DNA of 64,000 bases, from NCBI RefSeq assembly GCF_021608225.1, contig NZ_JAKIJS010000001.1, forward strand, positions 1,426,001 to 1,490,000, given 5' to 3'. Source of the stretch: Pseudalkalibacillus berkeleyi (GTDB taxonomy: Bacteria > Bacillota > Bacilli > Bacillales > Fictibacillaceae). Under the pieces are notes generated by a model that had not been told where the DNA came from, did no database searches, and saw only the letters and a program-made list of their open reading frames with translations. Position 1 is the first letter of the stretch; each line of letters opens with the position of its first letter. The translations under genes were made by a program, and so were the position numbers. Below are positions 8,788 through 18,002 of this stretch, in pieces.

Positions 8788-9942
8788 CTATTCTTTATAT
8801 TTCTTAAGTTGATCGCCAATCATGTCACCTAGTGAGAAACCTGAGTTACCGTCTGTTTCTTTACTGTATTCAGGATCGATTTTAGAAGGGCGGTTTTCTT
8901 CTTCTAAAGTTGCACGAATGCTTAATGAGATGCGTTTATCGTCAGTATTGATATCGAGTACTTTGACTTTGACAACATCGCCTTCACTTAACACTTCACC
9001 TGGTGTACCAATGTGTCGATTTGCAATCTCAGAAATATGCACAAGTCCTTCAACACCAGATGCAACCTCTACGAAAGCTCCGAAAGACACGAGTCGCTTA
9101 ACGGTACCTTCAACAACTTTCCCTTTTGAGAGGACATCTGACACGCTGTCCCATGGTCCTGGCAGTGTATCTTTAATAGATAATGAAATACGTTCGTTAT
9201 CTCGATCAACAGAAAGAACCTTGACTTTAACAGCATCTCCTTCACTTACCACTTCACTTGGTGCTTCTACTCGGTGGTGAGCAAGTTGAGAAATGTGCAC
9301 AAGTCCATCGATGCCTCCGATATCAACAAATGCTCCGAAATCGGTAAGTCGTTGAACAGTTCCTTCTAAAACCTGACCTGCTTCTAGAGATTGAAGGATC
9401 TCTTGCTTTTTAGTTTCTTCCTTTGCTTCAAGTACTGCGCGGTGAGAAAGGATTAATTTATTGTTTTCTTCATCTAACTCAACAATTTTAACGTCTAATG
9501 ACTTTCCTTTATAAGATGAGAAGTCCTCGACGAAATGTCTTTCAACTAAAGAAGCTGGAATGAAACCACGTACACCAAGATCGACCACTAGGCCACCTTT
9601 TACAACATCCGCAATTTCAACTTCCATTGTTTCGTTGTTTTCATACGATTCTTTCAATTCAGACCAAGCTTTTTCAGCAGAAATTGCACGCTTAGAGAGT
9701 ACAAGTTCTTCTTCAGTCAGTTTAATCACTTTAAGTGTTAATGTATCTCCTTCAGATAAAACATCACTAACTTTTTCAACATGCAGGCTTGATAGCTCAC
9801 TAATCGGCAGAATTCCATCCATCTTATACCCTGCGTCAATTAAAGCATGTTTTTCTTCGACCTTTGTAACGGTACCATCTACTACTTCTCCCATTTCCAA
9901 AGGTTTCATTTCTGAAAGTTCTTGATTCATTTCATCAGTCAT
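8788..9942 (-). CDS. ypfD: S1-domain RNA-binding protein (YpfD, S1 homolog)
   Basis: The 384 residues contain four S1 RNA-binding repeats at about 17-88, 104-170, 187-257 and 274-344, each with the V...G..V.L.....G..P pattern (for example GAFVDIGGIDGLVHISQL and GAFVEVASGVEGLVHISE). E. coli S1 has six repeats; the four-repeat length is usual for Bacillaceae YpfD. It probably assists translation or RNA turnover, but is dispensable in B. subtilis. It lies downstream of cmk-plsC. An inverted repeat in its leader (9993-10010) could be regulatory. Confidence 0.92.
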   Translation of the reverse strand: MTDEMNQELSEMKPLEMGEVVDGTVTKVEEKHALIDAGYKMDGILPISELSSLHVEKVSDVLSEGDTLTLKVIKLTEEELVLSKRAISAEKAWSELKESYENNETMEVEIADVVKGGLVVDLGVRGFIPASLVERHFVEDFSSYKGKSLDVKIVELDEENNKLILSHRAVLEAKEETKKQEILQSLEAGQVLEGTVQRLTDFGAFVDIGGIDGLVHISQLAHHRVEAPSEVVSEGDAVKVKVLSVDRDNERISLSIKDTLPGPWDSVSDVLSKGKVVEGTVKRLVSFGAFVEVASGVEGLVHISEIANRHIGTPGEVLSEGDVVKVKVLDINTDDKRISLSIRATLEEENRPSKIDPEYSKETDGNSGFSLGDMIGDQLKKYKE

Positions 9943-9992
9943 TGGCTTTACCTCCTTAAGTGTCTAAACGAAGAGAAAACTATATGAGACCC

Positions 9993-10010
9993 TTCACAAT
10001 ATTTTGTGAA
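9993..10010. repeat. Inverted repeat in the ypfD leader
   Basis: TTCACAA-TATT-TTGTGAA is a perfect 7+7 inverted repeat about 50 bases before the ypfD start. The half-sites resemble those of Rex but in the reverse arrangement, so I do not call it a Rex box. Confidence 0.35.
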
Positions 10011-10117
10011 AGAGTATGTATAAGTGAGCCCTCAATGAATTGAACACCCTTCATAAGGTCACTTTCCCTTTTCTCTAACTTCTTATAAAAATCGACATTT
10101 GTCAAGTAACTAAACTT

Positions 10118-10708
10118 CTATCTAATTGACTTATTTTCCTCATATAATTTACGTATTTCACTCATGATTTTTTCCGTTGCTTCTTTTGCGGAGCCTTTCC
10201 GATCCTTTAATTCAGTAAAGTCAATTTCACGCCCGTAAACGATTTTGACAGAACGGAATAGCTTGAATGGTCCTATAATCGCACATGGTATAACTTTCGC
10301 ATCGGTTTTCATTGCAAAGAATCCTGCGCCAGCTAAACCAGAACCAATTTCACCGTTTTTACTACGCGTTCCTTCAGGAAAAAGACCTACCGCTTCGCCA
10401 TTTCTAAGTAATTCCAACCCTTTACGTAGTGCTTGTTTATCACTCATTCCTCTTCTGACAGGAAATGCATAAACCTTTGGAAGGATTTTTTTCAAAACTG
10501 GCATTTCAAACAGCTCTGCTTTGGCCATGAAATGAACCGTCCTATTGGAGGAGCAACCTACTAATGGAGGATCCAAATAGCTAATATGATTGGAACAAAT
10601 CAAAACACCATCATCTTTCGGCACATTTTCTAAGCCTTCTACCTTTAACTTATAACCAGAAGAAAAAATACCATTAAACAGATTTTTCCCTAACGTATAA
10701 AGCCTCAC
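10118..10708 (-). CDS. plsC: 1-acyl-sn-glycerol-3-phosphate acyltransferase
   Basis: PlsC acylates lysophosphatidic acid to phosphatidic acid at the membrane. The 196 residues show the catalytic NHxxxxD motif as NHISYLDPP (His41, Asp46) and the glycerol-phosphate binding FPEGTRS at about 114-120. It starts 6 bases after cmk, implying one operon. Together with plsY and gpsA (about 4 kb away), this region holds three consecutive steps of phospholipid synthesis. Confidence 0.93.
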   Translation of the reverse strand: MRLYTLGKNLFNGIFSSGYKLKVEGLENVPKDDGVLICSNHISYLDPPLVGCSSNRTVHFMAKAELFEMPVLKKILPKVYAFPVRRGMSDKQALRKGLELLRNGEAVGLFPEGTRSKNGEIGSGLAGAGFFAMKTDAKVIPCAIIGPFKLFRSVKIVYGREIDFTELKDRKGSAKEATEKIMSEIRKLYEENKSIR

Positions 10709-10714
10709 AGACCA

Positions 10715-11392
10715 TCAAACCCTTTCATATTCTCGAACAATCGTCAAAATGGATTCAACGACCTCTTCTATAGACATGGTTGTTGTATCAAGTTCAATCG
10801 CATCATCAGCTTTTTTCAATGGAGATGCTTCACGTTCAGAATCCAACAAATCTCGCAGCTCAATATCTTTCTTAATTTGCTCTAAATCAGATGCCATCCC
10901 TTTGTTTAGGTTTTCTTCATGTCTTCTTTTCGCTCTTTCATCTACAGATGCAATCAAAAAGATCTTAATTTGCGCATCAGGTATGACATGCGTACCGATA
11001 TCTCGTCCATCCATTACAACTGAATGTTCTCGGCTCACTTCTTGTTGCCGTTTCACCATTTCTTTTCGCACATTTACATGCTTAGCGACTTCGGAAACGT
11101 TCCTTGTCACTATTGAAGAACGGATTTCTTCTGTGACATCCTCATCATCTAATAATACGATTTGACAATCTGACTTTTTTTCCAAATCGATCTTTGTCAT
11201 TTGTAAGAGAGATTGTAATTCATCCTCTTGTGTTACATCCACTCCATTTCGAAGTGCTTTTAAAGTGATAGATCGGTACATAGCTCCTGTATCGATATAA
11301 ACATAAGATAGAAGATCTGCAACTCTTTTCGCGACTGTACTTTTTCCAGCTCCTGCTGGACCATCTATTGCTATTTTCATTAAATTACCCAT
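10715..11392 (-). CDS. cmk: Cytidylate kinase
   Basis: Cmk phosphorylates CMP and dCMP. The 225 residues have the P-loop GPAGAGKST (11-19), the substrate segment [13 protein letters not shown], and [15 protein letters not shown]. Start ATG 11392 sits only about 4 bases after AGGAGG; the next in-frame ATG (residue 5) would be 16 bases away, so I keep the first. Co-transcribed with plsC. Confidence 0.97.
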   Translation of the reverse strand: MGNLMKIAIDGPAGAGKSTVAKRVADLLSYVYIDTGAMYRSITLKALRNGVDVTQEDELQSLLQMTKIDLEKKSDCQIVLLDDEDVTEEIRSSIVTRNVSEVAKHVNVRKEMVKRQQEVSREHSVVMDGRDIGTHVIPDAQIKIFLIASVDERAKRRHEENLNKGMASDLEQIKKDIELRDLLDSEREASPLKKADDAIELDTTTMSIEEVVESILTIVREYERV

Positions 11393-11518
11393 AGTTCCTC
11401 CTGCTCAAAAACGATTCTATTTAAAAAATGAGAAAACGCTTAGCTAGACATCATGACCAAAAGTATTTGTGATGTGTCTATGCGCTTCAACTCTGATCAT
11501 AAAATACATAATGTACAT

Positions 11519-11570
11519 AGAGAAAACTTGGCTAAGTTAGTAGTAAACGTCATGTCACTACGCCAAGTTC
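11519..11570 (-). terminator. Terminator of ypfA-ypfB
   Basis: AACTTGGC (11525-11532) pairs with GCCAAGTT (11562-11569), with further inner pairing of AGTAGT/ACTAC. The minus-strand tail reads TTTTCTCT. The 11393-11596 gap holds nothing else I recognise. Confidence 0.65.
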
Positions 11571-11596
11571 CTCTCTTTATTATGTTATCAGTTTGG

Positions 11597-11809
11597 TTAC
11601 TTTTTCACACTTTCATCATACCATAGGTCACTAGAGCGGTCTATCGTTTCAACGGTTTCACCTACTTGCCCTTTGTGAATACCTTCATATTGATATACTC
11701 TATTCAAATATGTTTTAAGATCTGTATCAAACAATATCCACTGGGCTATGATCATAAATATGAACTGACAAATGATCAATTTGATCATCAATCGCTCGAC
11801 TCTTTTCAT
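11597..11809 (-). CDS. ypfB: YpfB-like single-pass membrane protein
   Basis: A 70-residue protein with one N-terminal transmembrane helix (about residues 9-26, LIICQFIFMIIAQWILF) and a polar extracytoplasmic tail of about 40 residues. Size, topology and position directly after ypfA agree with B. subtilis YpfB (DUF5359 type). Function is unknown. It is likely co-transcribed with ypfA 60 bases upstream. Confidence 0.65.
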   Translation of the reverse strand: MKRVERLMIKLIICQFIFMIIAQWILFDTDLKTYLNRVYQYEGIHKGQVGETVETIDRSSDLWYDESVKK

Positions 11810-11872
11810 TGTCCATCATCCTCAATTTGGGTCAATACTTATAGGTTTACCAAATTGAAGGATTCTTTTACA

Positions 11873-12532
11873 TTACAATAAACCGTTCTTCTTGAATTTT
11901 AATTGTTCTTCAAAACAATACCTGAGAATATTTTGCTGATCCATTTCGGATATATCCATAAATTTTAAAGGTGCGCGATCTCGCATTCCTTTTTCACCCT
12001 TAATGACCCTAATAACAGTGGCAACTTGCTTTATGTATCGAATTTGTTCTTTAAGTGGTAAGACAAGCCAACATGTCACTTTCATATCCGCTTCTATATT
12101 GTGATTTTCAGGAAGGGTAATCGCGCAGCCTCCTGCACTGATATCTGTTGTGACTGTATTAAATGGAGATAGGGTACCAGTTGGGTGCTGAACGGCGATA
12201 TCAATCGCTGAATCGACACGAACGTATTCTCTTCTCTGTATTTTCTTCAAACCTTCTACACCAGGAAATGATAAGACCAATACGGGTATGCGTTGTTTCA
12301 TACGATCTACCAGCTCAGTCTCAAATGCATAGGTGCTCTTGTCTTTTGTCGTGAAACTCGCGTGAAATTTCGTTCCTACCATAAAAAATTCCGACTTATT
12401 CGTGCGTAAATTTGATGGGTATGTAACAAATAATTGATGTTGATCGATCTCTTCAATTTTACACTTATACTTCACTTTAGTTTGATTTGGCTTCAAAACG
12501 TCTAAATAAAGAGTCTCACCTATCTGCATCAT
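11873..12532 (-). CDS. ypfA: c-di-GMP binding flagellar brake protein (YcgR/PilZ type)
   Basis: The family binds cyclic di-GMP and inhibits flagellar motor rotation (YpfA/MotI/DgrA in B. subtilis). The 219 residues have a YcgR-like N-terminal beta domain (about 1-95) and a C-terminal PilZ domain. The PilZ ligand motif is complete: RREYVR at 100-105 and DISAGG at 130-135. Start ATG 12532 follows GAGGGGATT; an adjacent second ATG is also possible. This links the organism to c-di-GMP signalling and motility, although no flagellar gene is in the window. Confidence 0.9.
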   Translation of the reverse strand: MMQIGETLYLDVLKPNQTKVKYKCKIEEIDQHQLFVTYPSNLRTNKSEFFMVGTKFHASFTTKDKSTYAFETELVDRMKQRIPVLVLSFPGVEGLKKIQRREYVRVDSAIDIAVQHPTGTLSPFNTVTTDISAGGCAITLPENHNIEADMKVTCWLVLPLKEQIRYIKQVATVIRVIKGEKGMRDRAPLKFMDISEMDQQNILRYCFEEQLKFKKNGLL

Positions 12533-12595
12533 TATAATCCCCTCGCAATTTTATCCCGATGATACAATTAGGTCTATTATCTCATTTTAATGCAG

Positions 12596-12624
12596 AAAGG
12601 AAAAGCAAATTTTGCTTTTCCTTT
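12596..12624 (-). terminator. Terminator of sleB-ypeB
   Basis: AAAGGAAAAGCAAA (12596-12609) pairs with TTTGCTTTTCCTTT (12611-12624), an almost perfect 14-bp stem just past the ypeB stop. Confidence 0.75.
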
Positions 12625-12640
12625 CATTTCAACTGTATCC

Positions 12641-13990
12641 TTACATACTGTTTACTGGGGTATTTGGATCATCCAGCTTTTTAACTTTTTCTTCAAAACC
12701 GTTATCTGAGTTGATAAATATTCTGAACGTTTCATTTTTCAAAGTAGCCAAGAATTCATAACATTGAACTTCCTCACCAAGATCATTAATGATGAGGGCT
12801 TGATGCGTCTCCATGATCTTCAGCTTAGGATTCATTTTTGCTTTTGCTTCATCTTCTGATAATTGAGGAGATTTTATTTTCCGGTCTTTTTCACCAATCA
12901 GATAGTTCATTCCTTCGTAACCGATTATATCACCATTATCTAATGCTACCTTAATCGTAATGGTTTGTGGATAGATCCTTACATCATCTTGCATTTTCAC
13001 GAACGTATAGATCCCTATATTGTCGTATTGGTCACTTAGTGACATTTCCATTTTATCCATTGCATGATCCTTCAAGAATTTCAACGCTTTTTCGCTGCCC
13101 TTATATAAACTAAGCTTAGCTTGTTTCACATCACGGTCTTGTAGTATCCAAACAGGGTGACCGCCTTTCTTTGTAAGTTCCATATAAATGTTAGACTTGC
13201 TCTTAGGTTCATTGATCGAAATTCGATAAGCTTCATATGGGCTTCCTTTACCATTCGCCTCTACAATCACCTTGCTACCCTTTTTCAATTTCAAGAATTT
13301 AAAGGCAAGATCCTTCGCTTCGTCTTTACTAACTTCTTTTCCTGTTAAGTTCTTATATTTGTTATCCTTAAACTCACTGATTTTTGTCATTTCCGGTCCC
13401 CAGTTCACCTCTGAGTACCCTTCAACTGATTTATCAACTGTTTTCAGACCATCTATAATCGTATTATCTTTCGGGTCCGCTTCAGTTGCTAAAGCAAGTT
13501 CTACATCCATCCACCTTAAATTTTCTTTCATCACGAGTGATTGTACTTTGCGAAGTTCATTTTTAATTTCTGTTGCGTTATTATGCAACTTCTCCAAAGT
13601 TTGATATTCTTGATCAGATAGAGGATTTTTGTTCAAATCTCTAATCGCAATTCGATAACTAAATTCACCGATATTCGTAAGGAACTCTTCGGTTTTGTTA
13701 AATGGAATTAACGCGAGCGGCAATTGACCAACATCGTTATGAGCTTCAGATGTTAACCGCCAGACTTCAGCTAATGCAGGAGAAAGTTGTTGTCTTGAGT
13801 TCATTGCCAAAGTTGTACTAATTTTCTCTTCTAATGCATCTACATGAAAGTTTAAATCATGGAACGCTCGTTGGTAGTTGTTTTCAGCATTGATCAGTAC
13901 CGCATTCTTCTCTTGATGCTCTTTATAGCCCCAATACCCAGTCCCAACCACAGCAAGTGCTAATATAGTCATTAAAATGATTCTAACCAT
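12641..13990 (-). CDS. ypeB: Germination protein YpeB (SleB partner)
   Basis: YpeB is needed to localise and stabilise the cortex-lytic enzyme SleB in the spore. The 449 residues (family about 450) have an N-terminal membrane anchor (about 5-20, LMTILALAVVGTGYWGY), a long helical N-domain with the family segment ENNYQRAFH..., and C-terminal YpeB/PepSY repeats (for example KKGGHPVWILQDRDVK). Start ATG 13990 follows GGAGG by 9 bases. It lies 15 bases after sleB in one operon, the standard arrangement. Confidence 0.97.
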   Translation of the reverse strand: MVRIILMTILALAVVGTGYWGYKEHQEKNAVLINAENNYQRAFHDLNFHVDALEEKISTTLAMNSRQQLSPALAEVWRLTSEAHNDVGQLPLALIPFNKTEEFLTNIGEFSYRIAIRDLNKNPLSDQEYQTLEKLHNNATEIKNELRKVQSLVMKENLRWMDVELALATEADPKDNTIIDGLKTVDKSVEGYSEVNWGPEMTKISEFKDNKYKNLTGKEVSKDEAKDLAFKFLKLKKGSKVIVEANGKGSPYEAYRISINEPKSKSNIYMELTKKGGHPVWILQDRDVKQAKLSLYKGSEKALKFLKDHAMDKMEMSLSDQYDNIGIYTFVKMQDDVRIYPQTITIKVALDNGDIIGYEGMNYLIGEKDRKIKSPQLSEDEAKAKMNPKLKIMETHQALIINDLGEEVQCYEFLATLKNETFRIFINSDNGFEEKVKKLDDPNTPVNSM

Positions 13991-14005
13991 TCCGATTCAC
14001 CTCCA

Positions 14006-14866
14006 TTATTTCGCAAATATATGCTTACCAATTTGTGTGACTTGATTTCGTGTCCATATCCAACCAGATGTTGCAGTATTCGGATTAAAATAATAGATAC
14101 TACCATCTGTCGGGTCCCATCCATTCAATGCATCCTGAACGGCTTTCTTCGCTTTCTCATTTGGCGTTAGCCAGATCTGGCCATCTGCAACAGCCGTAAA
14201 TGCACCCGGCTCAAAAATAACGCCTGAAATCGTATTCGGGAAAGATGTACTTTCAATTCTGTTAATGATGACTGCAGCAACTGCAACTTGGCCAACATAA
14301 GGTTCGCCCCGCGCTTCTCCATAAACCGCGTTTGCCATTAACTGTATATCATTTTCAGAATAACCACTCGGTACATTCTTTCCTTTTTTCGTATTTTGTT
14401 GCTGTTGTTTTTTCGGTGCTGATTTCCCTTGGTCAGCAGGGGCTTGCGATTTCCCCTTTTTACTTTCCTCAGTTTGTTTGTCTAAAGGTTGCCCGCCGTA
14501 ATGAGTGAAATCTTTTCCTTTACGAATCTGTTTCTTCACGTAGCTTTCATTGTATTTAGAAGCGTCTGCTAGTTTCTTTTTCGTTGTAAAACCAGCTAAA
14601 CCATCTACCTCCAAACCAAATTCATATTGAAAATTTCTTAGCGCCCAATACGTGCCCCAGCCAAAAACGCCATCAATATTTCCGTTGTAGAAACCTAAGT
14701 ATTGCAATCTGGATTGTAGTTCAACAACATCCTCACCTGTCGCCCCATGCTGGATTATTTGAGGGCTAAATCCTCTTGCTTCTTCAATCGTCATTGCGCC
14801 TAACAATGGAATGACTAATAGAATGATGCTCATGCTGATTTTCAAGCACATAAATCGACTTTTCAT
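14006..14866 (-). CDS. sleB: Spore cortex-lytic enzyme SleB
   Basis: SleB is a lytic transglycosylase that cleaves muramic-delta-lactam cortex peptidoglycan during germination. The 286 residues hold a signal peptide (1-32), a peptidoglycan-binding domain (about 38-100), a Lys/Gln-rich linker (about 125-165), and the hydrolase_2 catalytic domain (about 168-286). Catalytic Glu184 is in ANAVYGEARGEPYVGQ. It heads sleB-ypeB. Confidence 0.97.
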   Translation of the reverse strand: MKSRFMCLKISMSIILLVIPLLGAMTIEEARGFSPQIIQHGATGEDVVELQSRLQYLGFYNGNIDGVFGWGTYWALRNFQYEFGLEVDGLAGFTTKKKLADASKYNESYVKKQIRKGKDFTHYGGQPLDKQTEESKKGKSQAPADQGKSAPKKQQQQNTKKGKNVPSGYSENDIQLMANAVYGEARGEPYVGQVAVAAVIINRIESTSFPNTISGVIFEPGAFTAVADGQIWLTPNEKAKKAVQDALNGWDPTDGSIYYFNPNTATSGWIWTRNQVTQIGKHIFAK

Positions 14867-14965
14867 CGTTACAGCCTCCTGTTGAATCCTGTTAGCTTTT
14901 CAATGTTCGTAGTTTTTGTTACTCATAGAATTTTATACAATTACATTTATACATGCTCATTTACA

Positions 14966-15010
14966 CAAAAAAAGTCTGACCGTACCTATTCTTAGGTATC
15001 AATCAGACTA
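14966..15010 (-). terminator. Terminator of prsW
   Basis: AGTCTGA (14973-14979) pairs with TCAGACT (15003-15009), with an inner GTACCTA/TAGGTA stem and a seven-base T run on the minus strand. Confidence 0.85.
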
Positions 15011-15025
15011 ACTTGTTCCATTCAC

Positions 15026-15721
15026 TTATACTGAAGGGTGTGAATGATTTCCTTGTTCTCTATAATTTTGTTCTGAGACTACTTGAGCATACTTGATCTT
15101 CCTTAAACCTAACCACCAAAGGAATACCATGAATGGTAGAATGAAAAGAATCCACCTCTTTTGGATAAAAGAGAAAATAATATAGTCATAAAAACCATGG
15201 AACAAAATCGGGATAAACAATGACCCTATGATGAACCATCTTTTCGAATGCGCATGTATAGCTGATTTTCCTCTCGAAAGATAATACCCCATAATCACAC
15301 CAAACAAGGCATGACTAGATACAGGGAACATCGCTCTAAACATAGCTGTTTCAACACCATTTGAAAATAGGTGTAAAACATTTTCTGCTGTAGCAAATCC
15401 TAAAGATATAGAAACGCCATAAATGATTCCATCATATGGGTCATTAAAATCTATATGCTGATATGCTGCGAAGTACAGTAAAAACCATTTGAAAAACTCT
15501 TCAAGCATCCCTGAGACGAGAAATGCGTCTACCCAAGGAGCAACAAACAATTCTTCATGAATGCCAAATTGGAGAACCATTACTGGAAACACCAACAGAA
15601 CCCCAATAATAAAGGTTCTCATAACCATAATAATTGGCTCAGGCTTGTATTTTTCTTTTAAGTAAAAAAAGGATAGCAGCGCAACGCCCGGTGCTATACC
15701 TGCCGAAAAAATCGTAATCAT
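15026..15721 (-). CDS. prsW: Site-1 anti-sigma-factor protease PrsW
   Basis: PrsW is a membrane protease that makes the first cut in the anti-sigma factor RsiW under envelope stress. With start ATG 15721 the protein has 231 residues and lines up with B. subtilis PrsW (MFAIISAGIAPG versus MITIFSAGIAPG). Catalytic residues are in place: Glu74-Glu75 in GMLEEFFKW, His137 in PVSSHALFG and His175 in LFHGFYD. The frame is open 36 codons further upstream, but that part is polar, lacks a ribosome site and has no family counterpart. The chosen start itself has only a weak GAGACG. Confidence 0.92.
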   Translation of the reverse strand: MITIFSAGIAPGVALLSFFYLKEKYKPEPIIMVMRTFIIGVLLVFPVMVLQFGIHEELFVAPWVDAFLVSGMLEEFFKWFLLYFAAYQHIDFNDPYDGIIYGVSISLGFATAENVLHLFSNGVETAMFRAMFPVSSHALFGVIMGYYLSRGKSAIHAHSKRWFIIGSLFIPILFHGFYDYIIFSFIQKRWILFILPFMVFLWWLGLRKIKYAQVVSEQNYREQGNHSHPSV

Positions 15722-15877
15722 AGTATCGTCTCGTTTCAATCGATTTTCTTCTATCGTATCATGAACGTGGCACCTATGGCTTGAAATATTTTGCAGTAGC
15801 GTACATTTTAGACGAGACGAGTTGAACATGGTATCTTAATTCTTGGAGAACACTAAAAAACTGAGGTGAGCGATGAA

Positions 15878-16852
15878 ATGAAAAAGATTCTAGTCATTCA
15901 TACAGGCGGTACAATTGCAATGAGTGAAGACAAAGATACAGGTAAAGTCATCCCAGGTGACGTTAATCCATTACATGAAACCTATGCGCTACTATCTCAA
16001 ATCGCTGAGGTGACAATGGATGATTTTCTGAACCTTCCATCCCCACATATAACAACGAAACATATGATGTCTTTATCTAACTATATTAAAGCAGAATTAA
16101 TCGAAAATAAGTATGATGGGATTGTCGTCACCCATGGTACCGACACCCTCGAAGAAACAGCTTACCTGCTTGATTTATTAAATGATGATCAAGTACCAAT
16201 TATCGTAACTGGTGCAATGCGATCTAGTAATGAACTAGGTGCAGACGGTCCACACAACTTAATTTCTTCCGTAAGAGTTGCAGCTAGTGAGGAAGCGAAA
16301 GGGAAGGGCGTACTTGTTGTATTCAACGATGAAATCCATACTGCAAAGAACGTTACCAAAACGCATACGAGTAATATCGCTACCTTCCAAAGTCCCCAAT
16401 ATGGTCCAATCGGGATTGTTACAAAGCGCGGTATTCACTTCCACCATCATTTAGTCAATCAGGAACACTATGACATATCTAGCCTCACCAAAAATGTGAT
16501 TTTACTAAAAGCATACGCTGGTATGCCGAGTGAACTCATTCATTCTGTTCGAAACATGGATATTGATGGACTTGTCATAGAAGCGCTTGGTCAAGGGAAT
16601 CTGCCCCCCGCATTAGTCGACGAAATCTCAGCACTTTTACAAATGGGCATACCTATAGTACTCGTATCAAGATGTTTCAACGGTATTGTTCAAGATATTT
16701 ATAGCTATGATGGTGGTGGCAAACAGTTAAAAGAATTAGGTGTCATATTCACGAACGGACTGAATGGTCAGAAAGCGAGAATTAAGTTGATGGTGACATT
16801 AAATAAAGGGTTCAGCATGGAAGAAATTAAGGAAGCATTTCGTACGAATTAA
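15878..16852 (+). CDS. L-asparaginase
   Basis: The enzyme deamidates asparagine to aspartate. The 324 residues show both catalytic threonine motifs, HTGGTIAM near the start and THGTDTLEETA at about 89-99, with the Lys of the later TAKNVTKTHT. No signal peptide is seen, so it is cytoplasmic. Start ATG 15878 has GAGGTGA 8 bases upstream; the GTG at 15866 is part of that Shine-Dalgarno. It converges on ypdA and shares a terminator with it. Which B. subtilis paralog (ansA or ansZ) it corresponds to cannot be told from motifs, so I give no symbol. Confidence 0.93.
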   Translation: MKKILVIHTGGTIAMSEDKDTGKVIPGDVNPLHETYALLSQIAEVTMDDFLNLPSPHITTKHMMSLSNYIKAELIENKYDGIVVTHGTDTLEETAYLLDLLNDDQVPIIVTGAMRSSNELGADGPHNLISSVRVAASEEAKGKGVLVVFNDEIHTAKNVTKTHTSNIATFQSPQYGPIGIVTKRGIHFHHHLVNQEHYDISSLTKNVILLKAYAGMPSELIHSVRNMDIDGLVIEALGQGNLPPALVDEISALLQMGIPIVLVSRCFNGIVQDIYSYDGGGKQLKELGVIFTNGLNGQKARIKLMVTLNKGFSMEEIKEAFRTN

Positions 16853-16860
16853 TACAAATA

Positions 16861-16900
16861 AAGAGGATTGACCGTCACAGTAATCGGTCAATCCTCTTTC
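16861..16900. terminator. Shared bidirectional terminator, inside the ypdA 3' end
   Basis: AAGAGGATTGACCG (16861-16874) pairs with CGGTCAATCCTCTT (16885-16898), a 14-bp perfect stem. The right arm encodes the last codons and stop of ypdA. It can end both the asparaginase (+) and ypdA (-) transcripts. Confidence 0.85.
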
Positions 16901-17874
16901 ATACGAGAAAAAATTTCTTTAGCAATTCGTTCCCCATGAAAACGTCCATTTTCAATGAAGATCTCATTTGCATTGTTTCCTGCAGCAATGACCCCTGAAA
17001 TAAAAATGTTATCTACATTCGTTTCCATTGTTTCGGGGTTATGCATCGGGCGTCCTGATTCACCTTCAATCTCAACTCCCATTTTCGTTAAGAAAGAATG
17101 ATCTGGGTGATAACCTGTCATTGCAAATACAAAATCATTTGAGATTTCCTTTCGGTTACCTTCAACTTCGTAAATAACCGAATCATGGGTTATCTCTTTA
17201 ACTTCTGCGTTAAATTCCATATTTATTTTATTGTGCCTAACGAGCGCATCAAATTCAGGTAATATCCATGGCTTCACACTCTTCGAATATTCTGATCCAC
17301 GATAAAGACATGTGACACGCGCACCGACTTTTTCAAGCTCTAATGCTGCATCAACGGCAGAATTCTTTCCCCCAATTACGACGACATCTGTATCAAAGTA
17401 AGGATGCGCTTCCTTAAAATAGTGGAAGACTTTCTCTAAGTCCTCTCCAGGAACATCCATATAATTGGGATGATCATAATAACCTGTCGCAATGACAACG
17501 TAGGGAGTTTCGTATACGTATTCAGATTCATCTTGTTTATTTGAATGAACGATGAACGTGCCATCCTTTATTTGTTCGACTTTCGTCACTGTTTCGAACG
17601 TATGCACATTAATTTTCTTTCGTTTGACGACTTCCCTGTAATAGGACAAAGCTTGGTTTCTCTTCGGTTTACGTTGTTCAATGACAAAAGGCATATTACC
17701 GATTTCTAACTTTTCACTCGTACTAAAGAATTGCTGATGTGTTGGATAATTATATATGGAATTGACGATGTTCCCCTTTTCAATAATAACCGGTCTCAAT
17801 CCGATTTCTTCTAGTGCAATAGCTGTTGAAAGGCCACAAGGACCACCGCCTACAATAATTGCGTCTACATGCAT
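16888..17874 (-). CDS. ypdA: Bacillithiol disulfide reductase YpdA (Bdr)
   Basis: YpdA is an NADPH-dependent flavoprotein that reduces oxidised bacillithiol, the main low-molecular-weight thiol of Bacillaceae. The 328 residues have the FAD motif IIVGGGPCGLS (about 6-16, with the characteristic Cys14) and the NADPH motif VVIGGKNSAVDAA (about 165-177). There is no CxxC, which separates it from thioredoxin reductase. It stands next to gudB, as in B. subtilis. Confidence 0.93.
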   Translation of the reverse strand: MHVDAIIVGGGPCGLSTAIALEEIGLRPVIIEKGNIVNSIYNYPTHQQFFSTSEKLEIGNMPFVIEQRKPKRNQALSYYREVVKRKKINVHTFETVTKVEQIKDGTFIVHSNKQDESEYVYETPYVVIATGYYDHPNYMDVPGEDLEKVFHYFKEAHPYFDTDVVVIGGKNSAVDAALELEKVGARVTCLYRGSEYSKSVKPWILPEFDALVRHNKINMEFNAEVKEITHDSVIYEVEGNRKEISNDFVFAMTGYHPDHSFLTKMGVEIEGESGRPMHNPETMETNVDNIFISGVIAAGNNANEIFIENGRFHGERIAKEIFSRMKED

Positions 17875-17938
17875 TGTTTCTCTTCACTCCTAAGAACTAC
17901 TTCTCTTTATCTTTTACAACATTTATTTATAAAACCAT

Positions 17939-17978
17939 AAAAAATCCCCTACCATACATATAGATGATAGGGGATTTC
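17939..17978 (-). terminator. Terminator of gudB
   Basis: AATCCCCTA pairs with TAGGGGATT within 17943-17977. On the minus strand the hairpin is followed by GGATTTTTTATGG. Confidence 0.8.
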
Positions 17979-18002
17979 AATTTGTGTTTCAACTGAATAG
18001 AC

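Noticed and set aside
9993-10010. Rex operator upstream of ypfD
   Set aside because: Half-sites are in the opposite order (TTCACAA first, TTGTGAA second) to the Rex consensus.
15722-15829. 36-residue N-terminal extension of PrsW
   Set aside because: Polar, no family counterpart; family starts at the MITIFSAG position.
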